Assembly: GCA_002733205.1 (NCBI GenBank)
Contig: NVUW01000002.1
Location: 1 to 64,000 of the forward strand
Length of the DNA stretch: 64,000 nt
Direction of reading: 5' to 3'
From: Thalassobium sp.
GTDB lineage: Bacteria > Pseudomonadota > Gammaproteobacteria > Pseudomonadales > Oceanobacteraceae
Positions within the stretch are counted from its first letter, which is position 1. The number at the start of each line of letters is the position of its first letter. Shown piece by piece: positions 45,293-54,035 of this stretch. The notes under the pieces are model-generated. The model saw only the letters and a program-made list of their open reading frames with translations, was not told the origin of the DNA and did not search any database. A program made the position numbers and the translations under genes.

Positions 45293-46426
45293 ATGAAAAT
45301 CGCCTTCTTCGCCGCCCGGCGTATTCACCAGCAATATTTCGACCGCCTCTGCCACAGCCTGCAGGTGCAGGATACCGATGCCTGCGTTATCTGGCATAAA
45401 TCCCTGTGGCTTGATTTGCGCTGGCTTACCCAGATTCCCGCTTCCCATGCAGAGCTGGCTCAGGTAGTGGACGATCATCTGTGTGAGAAGAAGAACAGCC
45501 GTAAAGGACGCAGCCGCAGCGCCGTCTACTGGCGTAATTTCCGCCGGGTAAAACTGGCCGAAGCACATCTGCTGTTTGCCATTTACCGTCAGTCACTGAA
45601 AAACAGCAAAGCCAGCCATATGGTGTTATGGAACGGTCTGAAATTCCGCCAGGGGGTTGTGATTGCCGCGGCAAAGTCACTGGGCATCAAAGTACTGGTC
45701 ATGGAAAACGGTCTGCTGCCGGGTATGACCACCCTCGACCGTCAGGGCGTTAACTTCCTCAATTCGGTACCGCGCGATCCGGCGTTTTTTATTGCCCAGT
45801 CCGACAACAGCAACCTGCCACATGAGCCTGTTCCCGAGCGTCCGGATGACCTGCCCCAGCATTACATCTTTGTTCCGTTCCAGGTGAATACCGACAGTCA
45901 GGTTGTGCTGTTTTCCCCCTGGCTGCAGGATATGTTCGCCCTCACCGAGGCCTTGCTTACCGCTGAAAAAAAACTGGGTGAAAAAATGCCCTGCGTGGTG
46001 CTGAAAACCCATCCGGCCTGCGATCAGGATTACAGCGAACTGGCACAGCAATTAACTGCAAAGTCGCGCAAAATTCAGCTGCGTACCAGTGGCGATACCC
46101 GCGCGCTGATTGCCCATGCCGATGCCGTTGCCACGATTAATTCCACCGTGGGCGTCGAAGCCATTATCGCCAATATCAATACACTGGTGCTGGGTCAGGC
46201 ATTTTATAATCTGCCCGGCCTGACACTCAGCGCACAAAGTCAGGACGAACTGGAGCTGCAACTGCTGCAGCTGGCGCACTTCAGTCCTAACCCGACCATC
46301 CGCCAGGGTTTTCTGAGCTACCTGAAGAACCATTACCAGATTCCGGGACGCTGGCAGGATGCCGACGATGCGCATCTTCAGGCCGCCTGTGCGCACCTGT
46401 TGCGCGAGGTAAAAGTCCTTGGCTAA
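45293..46426 (+). CDS. KpsS-like capsule polysaccharide transferase/export family protein
   Basis: Member of the capsule polysaccharide family (PF05159 type, Kdo transferases KpsS/KpsC). The N terminus MKIAFFAARRIHQQYFDRL starts a GT-B fold. VLVMENGLLPGMTTLD carries the acidic-x-Gly motif (about residue 141), VVLKTHPACDQDY the His-Pro motif (about 240), and ATINSTVGVEAI the nucleotide-binding end. It may add Kdo or another acidic sugar to a lipid or core. GAGGAG precedes the ATG. It is the first gene of the glycan locus and overlaps the next gene by eight bases. Confidence 0.78.
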   Translation: MKIAFFAARRIHQQYFDRLCHSLQVQDTDACVIWHKSLWLDLRWLTQIPASHAELAQVVDDHLCEKKNSRKGRSRSAVYWRNFRRVKLAEAHLLFAIYRQSLKNSKASHMVLWNGLKFRQGVVIAAAKSLGIKVLVMENGLLPGMTTLDRQGVNFLNSVPRDPAFFIAQSDNSNLPHEPVPERPDDLPQHYIFVPFQVNTDSQVVLFSPWLQDMFALTEALLTAEKKLGEKMPCVVLKTHPACDQDYSELAQQLTAKSRKIQLRTSGDTRALIAHADAVATINSTVGVEAIIANINTLVLGQAFYNLPGLTLSAQSQDELELQLLQLAHFSPNPTIRQGFLSYLKNHYQIPGRWQDADDAHLQAACAHLLREVKVLG

Positions 46427-47444
46427 GCACCTGTTTATGGCCTCTACGCCATTCAATGTGCTGACCGCCGCGATGGTTGCCTTTGAGCTGCCACAAGGCG
46501 ATGTGGCCGAACTCGGCCTGATTGATCAGACCAGCACCACCACCACCTTCCGTGAGGCGTTACTGAGCTGGCAGAACAGTCCGTTCGCGAATATCCGCCT
46601 GCTATCAGAAAAGGCGTCCGGTAAAGGCAAACGCCGCCAGCGGCTGCAGGGCTTCCGGCGCATCCGCCAGTGCCTGCAGGAACTGCAGCCAGACTGGATC
46701 TATACCGGCAACGACCGCCGCATTGAATTTCAGTTTTCTATGGCCCACAGCAACGCCCGCGGCGTGTATCTGGATGATGGCACTTACAGTTATCTGGGGC
46801 GCAAGACGCACTGGCTGAAAGACCGGGTGCTGGACAATATGGCCAAGAAAGTGGCCTACGGACGCTGGTGGAAACAGCCACCGGCCATCGGCGCCTCGGC
46901 CTGGATTGATCACTCGATACTCGCGTTCCCGAATTCCGCCCTGCCGATACTTAAGAACAAAACCTGCAAGCCTCTGCCGAATAATCTGCAACGCCCGGAG
47001 TTCGCACAACTGGCGCAGATCTGCCTCGGCGAACAGCCTATGACTCTGGGCACGCTCGATGGCTTGCTGTTGTTGCCGCACAGCTCTGTGATGTCAGATC
47101 AGCAGCAAGCACTTGGGCAATGGCTGGATAGCTGTGGTGCAGACATTGCCTACAAGCACCATCCGCGCACCGGTCACGAACTGCAAAGTGCAGACATGGC
47201 GGTCAGGCATTGGCAATTGCCCGCGCGGGCATGGGCGGTGCCTGCCGCCATTCCGATGGAAATGCTGTTACCTCTGCTGCCACAACACTGTAAAATCAGC
47301 GGCGACGTTTCCACCGCGCTGCTGACCGCCAAATGGCTCAGGCCCGAGCTGGACGTCAGTGCGGCGGTGCGGGCTGATACCGATGCCAGCTGGCAGCAAC
47401 TGCTGACCACGCTGGGTATCCGGCTGACAACCTCCCCAATCTGA
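46419..47444 (+). CDS. Sialyltransferase-like glycosyltransferase (GT52/polysialyltransferase type), copy 1
   Basis: Probable GT-B enzyme. YLDDGTYSYLGRK (about residue 107) has the D/E-D/E-G motif and YKHHPRTGH (about 246) the His-Pro motif of bacterial sialyltransferases. GDVSTALLTAKWL near the end is the third family block. The start is TTG at 46419, overlapping the previous stop and preceded by AGG. It is supported because the paralogue at 51620 has an aligned start (MANSVYFAST versus MAKHLFMAST). The true sugar donor cannot be read from the sequence. Confidence 0.75.
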   Translation: MAKHLFMASTPFNVLTAAMVAFELPQGDVAELGLIDQTSTTTTFREALLSWQNSPFANIRLLSEKASGKGKRRQRLQGFRRIRQCLQELQPDWIYTGNDRRIEFQFSMAHSNARGVYLDDGTYSYLGRKTHWLKDRVLDNMAKKVAYGRWWKQPPAIGASAWIDHSILAFPNSALPILKNKTCKPLPNNLQRPEFAQLAQICLGEQPMTLGTLDGLLLLPHSSVMSDQQQALGQWLDSCGADIAYKHHPRTGHELQSADMAVRHWQLPARAWAVPAAIPMEMLLPLLPQHCKISGDVSTALLTAKWLRPELDVSAAVRADTDASWQQLLTTLGIRLTTSPI

Positions 47445-47494
47445 ATGACCGCGTTGCCAACGCAGCGCCATTAACGGCTAACACGAAGACCATT

Positions 47495-48421
47495 ATGTTG
47501 CATAAAACACTGCAGTACTGGGCACACCGCCTGACCCGCAAAGGGCCGATCCGTTTGGCGATGACACTGCTGGTGCGTAACGAAATCGATATTATTGAAG
47601 ACAATATCCGATTCCATGCGGCGCAGGGTGTCGACTGTTTTGCGGTAATGGATAACGGTTCAACCGATGGTACCCGCGAGCTGCTGGAAACGCTGAAAAG
47701 CGAGTTTGACCTGCACGTTATCGACCAACCGGCACAGAATTACCAGCAGGCTTTATGGATGACACAGCTGGCAGAGTACGCACGCACAGCGCTAAAAGCC
47801 GATCTGGTGATTTCCAACGATGCCGATGAGTTCTGGCTGGCCGCCGAAGGCACCACTTTAAAAGATCATCTGCACGCCGATGATTCTGTGGTAACACTCA
47901 AGCGCCGCAATATGGTGCTGACCGAAGAATGCCAGCAGCCCGGTTACCATTACAGCCTGGCGCAGTACGCGGTAAAAAATCCGATCCTGTACAGTTCCGA
48001 CACCCAGATTAATGACACGGCGGTTTCTATGTTGCTGGTAAAAATCAGCCCTAAAACCATTGTGAATCCGCACGGCCTGATTAAACTCAAGGGCGGTAAT
48101 CACCGCGCGAAGCATGGCTGGCGTTGGGTAAATGCGCGCGAAGAAAGCGGCATTACGGTGTACCACTACCCGATCCGCAATTATGCTCAGTTCGAAGCCA
48201 ATATTATTAACCGCCAGCGTCTGTTGCGTGATACCAATGCGCGCATGGGCGACCATTACCGGCGCTGGGTAAAACTGTATGAGCAGGGCCTGCTGGAACA
48301 GGAGTTCGGTAAATTTATTCTGTCGGCCAGTGATATTGAGACCACCAGCCGCATCGGCCTGACAGAAAAATGCCCTGCCATTGTTAGCGCATTTGAACGC
48401 AGCCTGAACCGTCCTGTCTGA
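47495..48421 (+). CDS. GT2-like glycosyltransferase
   Basis: Family 2-type transferase (Glyco_tranf_2_4 style). MTLLVRNEIDIIEDNIRFHAAQG is replaced here by its core VRNEIDIIEDNI (about residues 28-39). VMDNGSTDGTRELL carries the nucleotide-sugar site and NDADEFWL the acidic metal motif (DAD, about 110). HRAKHG and VYHYPIR further on fit the same family. There is no membrane segment. Its position inside the glycan locus suggests it adds one sugar of the outer chain. Confidence 0.82.
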   Translation: MLHKTLQYWAHRLTRKGPIRLAMTLLVRNEIDIIEDNIRFHAAQGVDCFAVMDNGSTDGTRELLETLKSEFDLHVIDQPAQNYQQALWMTQLAEYARTALKADLVISNDADEFWLAAEGTTLKDHLHADDSVVTLKRRNMVLTEECQQPGYHYSLAQYAVKNPILYSSDTQINDTAVSMLLVKISPKTIVNPHGLIKLKGGNHRAKHGWRWVNAREESGITVYHYPIRNYAQFEANIINRQRLLRDTNARMGDHYRRWVKLYEQGLLEQEFGKFILSASDIETTSRIGLTEKCPAIVSAFERSLNRPV

Positions 48422-48529
48422 GGGTGGGACGCTTTGTCCTATATAAAATACTGATGTAACTCCCACGCTTGCGGCGAACCGCGTTAAAATAGCGTTTCAT
48501 CCGGATTCGTCCATGGAGTGGAAACGATT

Positions 48530-48550
48530 ATGACGCAGGAGTGTCTGTGA
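48530..48550 (+). other. Possible six-codon leader ORF overlapping the start of the next gene
   Basis: ATG ACG CAG GAG TGT CTG TGA encodes MTQECL, and its TGA overlaps the GTG start at 48547 (GTGA). GGAAA lies upstream. It may couple translation to the phosphoethanolamine transferase gene, but so short an ORF can arise by chance. Confidence 0.25.
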
Positions 48551-50178
48551 CCAACATCAGAGAAACCATGCTTAACCTGAAAATGCCCCGGGCACCACTA
48601 TTCTGGATTGCCCTGCTGTTGCTGTTACCCCTTGCCCTTGAGCTGACCTACTCCGATTTTGTCCGCGAGGGTGAATATAATTCGCGTATTGGCTGGTCGT
48701 TTATTCTGGCAACCCTGGCCTACCTGCTGCAGAAGCGCCGCTTCATTGCCCTGATCCTTCTGCCATTCGCTATTGGCGGAAGTCTGGATATTGGTTACGC
48801 AGTATCATTCGGCGGGGTCTTTACCACCGCAACACTGGAGGCAGTTGCTTACACCGACAGCAGCGAAGTTTCTGAATTTGTTGCTGCCTACTCCTCCATG
48901 ACGTTGACCTCCTGGTTGCTACTGCACTGGAGCATTTTTTTCCTGGGCCTGCGCTTTATGCGCCCGGCGGAAGGGACTGGCAGCAAAACCCGACGTATAA
49001 CCATGGTGCTTGGTTTTATTCTGATTGCCGTTGTTGCTTATCGCACGACCGTAATGGGACGTTTTCACGATACGATTCCAGGCGTACTCGGCACCGTGCC
49101 GTCTTACCTGAGAGGCAGTGTATCCCTACAGGAAGAATTCGAGCGGCGCCAGACAATGCTGCGCGAAACTGACATGAAAGCTGCGCTGAAAGACACGCAA
49201 CCACAGACCCATATTTTTATTGTTGGTGAATCGGCAAGCCGCAACCACATGGGTATTTATGGTTACCAGCGTAATACCACGCCATTCCTGAGCAGCATTA
49301 AAGATGAACTGGTGGTGTTCGATAACGTCATCAGCAGTCATGCCCAGACTCAGGCATCACTGCGTGCTGCCCTGACGGCAGCAAGTGCCGATCAAGGGGG
49401 CCAGTACCGCGATGCTCTGAGTGTTATCGATGTTGCCAATCTTGCCGGTTATGAAACCTGGTGGATTTCCAATCAGCAGCCGCTGCGCGCAACCATTGCC
49501 TCCATCGCCCATCAGGCCGATCATCCTTATTACATCAGCAACGATTTCAATGGTGTGGAAGTAAACCGTTATGACACCTTCATGATGAACCGGATTGGTG
49601 AAGCACTGGAAAATCCGGCGCCGCACAAAGCGATCTTCATTCATATGATGGGCAGCCACGCCCAGTATAAAAACCGCTATCCGGATGAGTTCATAATCTT
49701 TAAAGATTCAAAGGTCAGCGCCTATACAGAACAGCCGGATCAGGGTGTTATCGATGTTATTAATGAGTATGACAACTCCATTCTGTTTACCGATTTCTTC
49801 CTGCAGCAGTTATTCTCGCTGGTTAAAGAAAAACAGAGTGGCGCGCTGGCAACCATTACCTACTTCTCTGATCACGGTGAAGAGGTTTATCGGCAGGCCA
49901 ATCTGAAAGGACACAGTCCGGATAACCTGACTGCGAATATGTTCGAAATTCCTTTTGTGTTCTGGTCATCGGATTCGCTGCGAACAACCAGCTACAGAGC
50001 GCATCAACACAGTCCTTTTATGCTGGACAGTTTCTATCATTACGCGTCTGAAGTGATGGCTATAGACTCCGCCAGCACCAATCCGGAAGCCGCTCTGATT
50101 TCAGACCAGTATCAGCCGCCCGCTGTACGAATGGTCTATAAAACGCGCTATGATACGCAGCTCAGAAATAGCCAATAA
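48547..50178 (+). CDS. Lipid A/core phosphoethanolamine transferase (EptA/CptA family)
   Basis: Inner-membrane enzyme that moves phosphoethanolamine from phosphatidylethanolamine to lipopolysaccharide. About five membrane segments (residues 15-175) precede a periplasmic sulfatase-fold domain. FIVGESASRNHMGIYGY has the metal Glu, SSHAQTQASLRAAL the nucleophile Thr, and YFSDHGEEVY the C-terminal metal residues. I use the GTG at 48547 with AGGA six bases upstream; a GTG at 48541 and an ATG at 48568 are alternatives. CptA and EptA cannot be told apart by eye, so no symbol is given. Confidence 0.86.
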   Translation: MTNIRETMLNLKMPRAPLFWIALLLLLPLALELTYSDFVREGEYNSRIGWSFILATLAYLLQKRRFIALILLPFAIGGSLDIGYAVSFGGVFTTATLEAVAYTDSSEVSEFVAAYSSMTLTSWLLLHWSIFFLGLRFMRPAEGTGSKTRRITMVLGFILIAVVAYRTTVMGRFHDTIPGVLGTVPSYLRGSVSLQEEFERRQTMLRETDMKAALKDTQPQTHIFIVGESASRNHMGIYGYQRNTTPFLSSIKDELVVFDNVISSHAQTQASLRAALTAASADQGGQYRDALSVIDVANLAGYETWWISNQQPLRATIASIAHQADHPYYISNDFNGVEVNRYDTFMMNRIGEALENPAPHKAIFIHMMGSHAQYKNRYPDEFIIFKDSKVSAYTEQPDQGVIDVINEYDNSILFTDFFLQQLFSLVKEKQSGALATITYFSDHGEEVYRQANLKGHSPDNLTANMFEIPFVFWSSDSLRTTSYRAHQHSPFMLDSFYHYASEVMAIDSASTNPEAALISDQYQPPAVRMVYKTRYDTQLRNSQ

Positions 50179-50208
50179 TCTGACCGAAATCACTGACTGC
50201 GGGGCACC

Positions 50209-51282
50209 ATGACTACTGAGAACAAAATTTACCGGATTGGTGCCCTGCTTGGTTCGCTGAATGGTGCCGGTGCAGAGAAAACCATTCTGACTCTCTGTAC
50301 CCGCTTTGCTGAGTTAGGGCATAAAGTTGATCTCGTTACCCTGACAGCGCATGCAGACTACCCGCTGCCCGATAATCTGAACCAGATCGTACTCAGCACT
50401 TCAAATAAAAAGAAGGCCAGACCTGAGTTGGAACGTATTACTCAAGAAGGTAACTATGATTTTTTTGTTACTTCCAAACCAGAATTTTACGATGCCATTC
50501 AGGCAAAGAAGAAAGTCTGCTCGGTGCACATAACCCCCACTGCATGGATCACCGATCCGAAGTGGAAATTTCTGAAGCGCGCATCAAAAATCCTGCGCCT
50601 GCGTCGGCGCTTCCGCAACAAGCAACTGATTGCTCTGTCGCAGGGCATCAAAGACGATCTGGTGCAGAATCTGGGTTGTCAGCCAGATAATATTACCGTT
50701 ATTCCAAATCCCTACCAGATCGAAGAAATCCGTACACTGGCGGGTCAGGATGGCCCCCTGCCGGATGGCGATTATATCGTCTATGTTGCATCACTGAACA
50801 AACGAAAACGCCAGCAGGATCTTATCCGTGCATTCCAGATGATGAATGCACAAAACCTGAAGCTGGTACTGGTCGGCAAAGGTAATGATGAGCAGCGGCT
50901 GCGGTCTTTCTGTGAACAGAATGACTTGCAGGATCAGGTACAGTTCTGGGGCTGGGATGCGAATCCATACCGCCTGATTCGTAACGCCCGCCTGTCTATG
51001 CTCACTTCCGAAGCTGAAGGACTGCCGCGCGTACTGGTCGAGTCACTGATCATCGGTACACCGGTTGTTTCTACCGACTGCCCTTCAGGGCCTAAAGAGG
51101 TTCTGACCGGAGAGCTGAAGCCCTATCTGGTACAGGTAGGAGATGTAACCGGCCTGAGCCAGGCGATGTCCCGGGCATTGAACCAGTATCCCGAACTGTC
51201 CAGCCTGGATGTCAGCCGTTATGCGGTAGAATCCGTCGCCGATCAATATTTAAAGCTGGTTTTCAGAGGCAGTGCTGCCTGA
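50209..51282 (+). CDS. GT4 family glycosyltransferase
   Basis: Retaining GT-B transferase. LLGSLNGAGAEKTILTL (about residues 12-28) is the N-terminal acceptor domain signature. VIPNPYQIEEIR and VYVASLNKRKRQQDLIRAF open the nucleotide domain. SEAEGLPRVLVESLIIGTPVV (about 265-285) holds the E-x7-E donor motif. It is cytoplasmic with no membrane segment and probably extends the core or outer chain. It is followed by a 337-bp gap. Confidence 0.9.
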   Translation: MTTENKIYRIGALLGSLNGAGAEKTILTLCTRFAELGHKVDLVTLTAHADYPLPDNLNQIVLSTSNKKKARPELERITQEGNYDFFVTSKPEFYDAIQAKKKVCSVHITPTAWITDPKWKFLKRASKILRLRRRFRNKQLIALSQGIKDDLVQNLGCQPDNITVIPNPYQIEEIRTLAGQDGPLPDGDYIVYVASLNKRKRQQDLIRAFQMMNAQNLKLVLVGKGNDEQRLRSFCEQNDLQDQVQFWGWDANPYRLIRNARLSMLTSEAEGLPRVLVESLIIGTPVVSTDCPSGPKEVLTGELKPYLVQVGDVTGLSQAMSRALNQYPELSSLDVSRYAVESVADQYLKLVFRGSAA

Positions 51283-51619
51283 GCCATATGCTGGCTTAAT
51301 TGCTGAGTTTGCATAAGCAGAGATATAAGGCCTGTAATATAAACAGCGGGACTGATCTCACCGGCAATTTATAGCGTATTGGCGAATATCACTGAATAAA
51401 GGACGCAAACCACACAGAGCAGCCTCATGCTGACGACCAGGCTGCTATAATCTTTGTTCGGAAAACCAATAGCAGATTAATTTGCTCTCTCTGCTAAAAT
51501 GAAAAAAACCTGATTCTGTACGTATAGGTCAGGTAAGACTGTGAATCTTTGCCTATAAATATTTGCCGCTCGCCAGCCCTGACAGGTAGACTGCAGCGCT
51601 AACTGTACATGGACCCCGT
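51283..51619. other. AT-rich intergenic region in the glycan locus
   Basis: About 340 bp with no supported gene. It is visibly richer in A and T than the flanking metabolic genes. It contains an extended -10 (TGCTATAAT, 51443-51451) but no matching -35, so a promoter for the next gene is likely but unproven. No JUMPstart/ops element or known riboswitch is seen. Confidence 0.5.
51443..51451 (+). promoter_or_regulatory. Possible extended -10 promoter for the second sialyltransferase-like gene
   Basis: TGCTATAAT is a consensus extended -10 (TGnTATAAT), which can work with a poor -35. It lies 169 bp before the gene at 51620, leaving a long leader. Confidence 0.45.
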
Positions 51620-52684
51620 ATGGCTAACTCAGTCTACTTCGCATCAACAACTCTCCACCTTTATACTGCTGCAGCCATCGCTGCCGGACGTACCGGAGAG
51701 GAAGCTCATCTGATTTTCATTGATCAGCCTGAGGGTAAACCGCATGCGCTGTACGATATTGTCTGTAATTGGCCGGGCTCCCCTTTTTCTTCTGTCAATT
51801 TGTACCACGGCCGTTTTCCCGGCCTGCTGAATAAACTGAAAAAACGCAGACTGCTGTTTAACACACTGAAAGAAAAACTGGCCGAACTGTTACCTGAACA
51901 TATATTTGTCGGCAATGACCGCCGGATCGAATTCCAGTTTGCGATGCACGCAGCAACAACACTTGGCTGTCAGCCGGTTGGTCATTATATGGACGAGGGC
52001 GTCTTCACTTATGTGGGCAGAAAAGCCTCCCGCTCATTCAGTGATATGATCATTGATAATTGTATAAAAAAAATAAGCTACGGCATGTGGTGGAAAAATC
52101 CACCAACCATCGGCGGCTCCGACTGGATAAGCTATATACACCCGGCCTTTCCCGATCTGGTACACCCGTTATTGCGCGGTAAACATATAACCCCCCTCGA
52201 AGCTTCCCGCTTCAGCAGCCCAGCCATGCTGGAACTGTCAAAAACCATGATGCTGAATAACGGGGTTGAACCAACGACTCTGACAGCGATAGATGCTTTT
52301 ATCACACTGCCTCATGAATCGTTATTTGAACGGGAGCCGGGCTATAAGGAACGTATTCTGTCCCTTATCCGGCGACTAAGCGTCCAGGGTAAGCGGGTTG
52401 CCGTAAAATACCATCCCCGGAATAAACAACCCGATCCGCTGTTGCTCGCAGTTGAAGGCGTTTGCCTCTTGCCTGCTCAGGTCAGCTTTGAGGCCCTGCT
52501 GCCCTACCTGTCAGATCAATGTGAAGTGTGGGGCGACTTGTCTTCAACCATGGTCATCGCACGCTGGCTGCGGCCGGCCTTAAAAGTAACAGCATTTACT
52601 TCTGAGATGCCTGATTTCGACAGGCTGTTTGAACGTATTGGTATTACGACAATGAATGTTACCTCTCATCCTGAGCCCAACTGA
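51620..52684 (+). CDS. Sialyltransferase-like glycosyltransferase (GT52/polysialyltransferase type), copy 2
   Basis: Paralogue of the protein at 46419. Both share GNDRRIEFQF, a GRK motif after the acidic-Gly site, YG-WWK and PPAIG/PPTIG. Here the motifs are HYMDEGVFTYVGRK (D/E-D/E-G, about residue 125) and VKYHPRNKQ (His-Pro, about 265). GDLSSTMVIARWL matches the third block of copy 1. The ribosome binding site is weak. Having two diverged copies suggests they act on different acceptors or linkages. Its frame overlaps an upstream extension of the next ORF, but not the real start. Confidence 0.75.
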   Translation: MANSVYFASTTLHLYTAAAIAAGRTGEEAHLIFIDQPEGKPHALYDIVCNWPGSPFSSVNLYHGRFPGLLNKLKKRRLLFNTLKEKLAELLPEHIFVGNDRRIEFQFAMHAATTLGCQPVGHYMDEGVFTYVGRKASRSFSDMIIDNCIKKISYGMWWKNPPTIGGSDWISYIHPAFPDLVHPLLRGKHITPLEASRFSSPAMLELSKTMMLNNGVEPTTLTAIDAFITLPHESLFEREPGYKERILSLIRRLSVQGKRVAVKYHPRNKQPDPLLLAVEGVCLLPAQVSFEALLPYLSDQCEVWGDLSSTMVIARWLRPALKVTAFTSEMPDFDRLFERIGITTMNVTSHPEPN

Positions 52685-52775
52685 CACATACAGTAAGCCA
52701 GCGATCTTTTTATCCCAATACCCCTTATTTCTAGCACCACGACCATCGTACAACTTATACGTTCGCAGGATCCGA

Positions 52776-54035
52776 ATGACATACGCTACCGACTATATGA
52801 CCAGCCCATTTAAAAATCTCTGGCGCGATATTTCTGCCAATCCTCTGTCGTATGTAATCACGTTGCTTGTTGCAATTTTTTTAATCGCACAGCCCATCAA
52901 AAAATCGGTAGCGACCGATGTCAGCATCCTGCTCTGGCTACTCGGGGCCATTGTTCTGATATCCGGCAAAGTAAAAATCCGCGCTCTGACACCTTATCGT
53001 AAAATCATTCTGGCTGGATTTGCATTTTTCTTCGTGGCATTTATTTCATTACTGCTGTCGGACTATCCGGCGGATCTGCAGAAGCTGGAACCCGAATTCC
53101 GTTTAGTCCTGTTACCTCTTCTTATTGTCGGCATTTACTACTCTGGCTTCAGCACCCGAAAACTAGTATTCGCCCTGCTTTTGGGCAGCATCAGCTATGC
53201 CTGGATAACATACGGCCAATCAGGCGGATTTAAATTCATGCGCCGTGCTTTTGGTGATGAAAATCCCGTCGGCTTCGGTAATGGTGCTTTCCTTCTGAGC
53301 GCAGTATCAGCCTATTTCTGCTTGTCGTTCTGGAAAACAAGTAAGTCGATTTCTGCTGTGGCTTTGCTGGCCGCAACACTCTATTTATATGCAGCGATAG
53401 CTTCCGGAACCCGCGGAAGTTTTCTGGCAATTCCACTGATTGCTGCTTTCTTCATCTTTCATGTCAGAAGCCTGAAAGTTGTTATAGCAAGCCTGATACT
53501 CAGTACTGCCCTGGCAGCGGCTATCTACCAGTCACCATTGCAGCATGGTATTGATCGCGCAATTAAAAACGTAACAAATTATGTTAATGGTGAAGGAAAT
53601 AACAGGAACTCTGCAGGTGCCAGATTGATGCTCTGGGAGACTGCGATCTGTATGGGCAAAGAGAAACCGGTCTTTGGTGTTGGAACACATCAGTTTCTTC
53701 CCGCCAGTCAGGATCAAAGCCTTAACTGCAAATCCAATTTGCGTCCATTTGTTCAGGCTCACAGCCTGTATTTTAATACCCTGGCGACAATGGGAGTAAC
53801 TGGCCTTGCCTGCTTGCTGCTGTTTGGCTTTTTCCTTTGCAGAGAAAGCATGAATGTCCGGTCTGGTTATTCGCACAAATATGCTGTGGTGATTATCACG
53901 CTGACAATCGCGGCTTATTCCTTAACCGTCGATGCATTCTTTATACGCTTTGTTGCGGAAAAACATCTGACATTACTGGGACTGATGCTCGGTATTATGT
54001 TGCATCAACAGCAGAAGGCAGGGTTACAACAGTAA
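52776..54035 (+). CDS. O-antigen ligase-like membrane protein (WaaL/Wzy type)
   Basis: Polytopic inner-membrane protein with about ten hydrophobic segments. The family blocks are visible: SGTRGSFLAIPLI, GARLMLWETAI with FGVGTHQFLPAS (large periplasmic loop), and AHSLYFNTLATMG with the conserved His. It probably joins polymer to lipid A core, or polymerises it. The start is the ATG at 52776 with AGGA upstream; the frame is open further left but overlaps the previous gene. The 3' end overlaps the convergent gene by 41 bp. Confidence 0.83.
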   Translation: MTYATDYMTSPFKNLWRDISANPLSYVITLLVAIFLIAQPIKKSVATDVSILLWLLGAIVLISGKVKIRALTPYRKIILAGFAFFFVAFISLLLSDYPADLQKLEPEFRLVLLPLLIVGIYYSGFSTRKLVFALLLGSISYAWITYGQSGGFKFMRRAFGDENPVGFGNGAFLLSAVSAYFCLSFWKTSKSISAVALLAATLYLYAAIASGTRGSFLAIPLIAAFFIFHVRSLKVVIASLILSTALAAAIYQSPLQHGIDRAIKNVTNYVNGEGNNRNSAGARLMLWETAICMGKEKPVFGVGTHQFLPASQDQSLNCKSNLRPFVQAHSLYFNTLATMGVTGLACLLLFGFFLCRESMNVRSGYSHKYAVVIITLTIAAYSLTVDAFFIRFVAEKHLTLLGLMLGIMLHQQQKAGLQQ

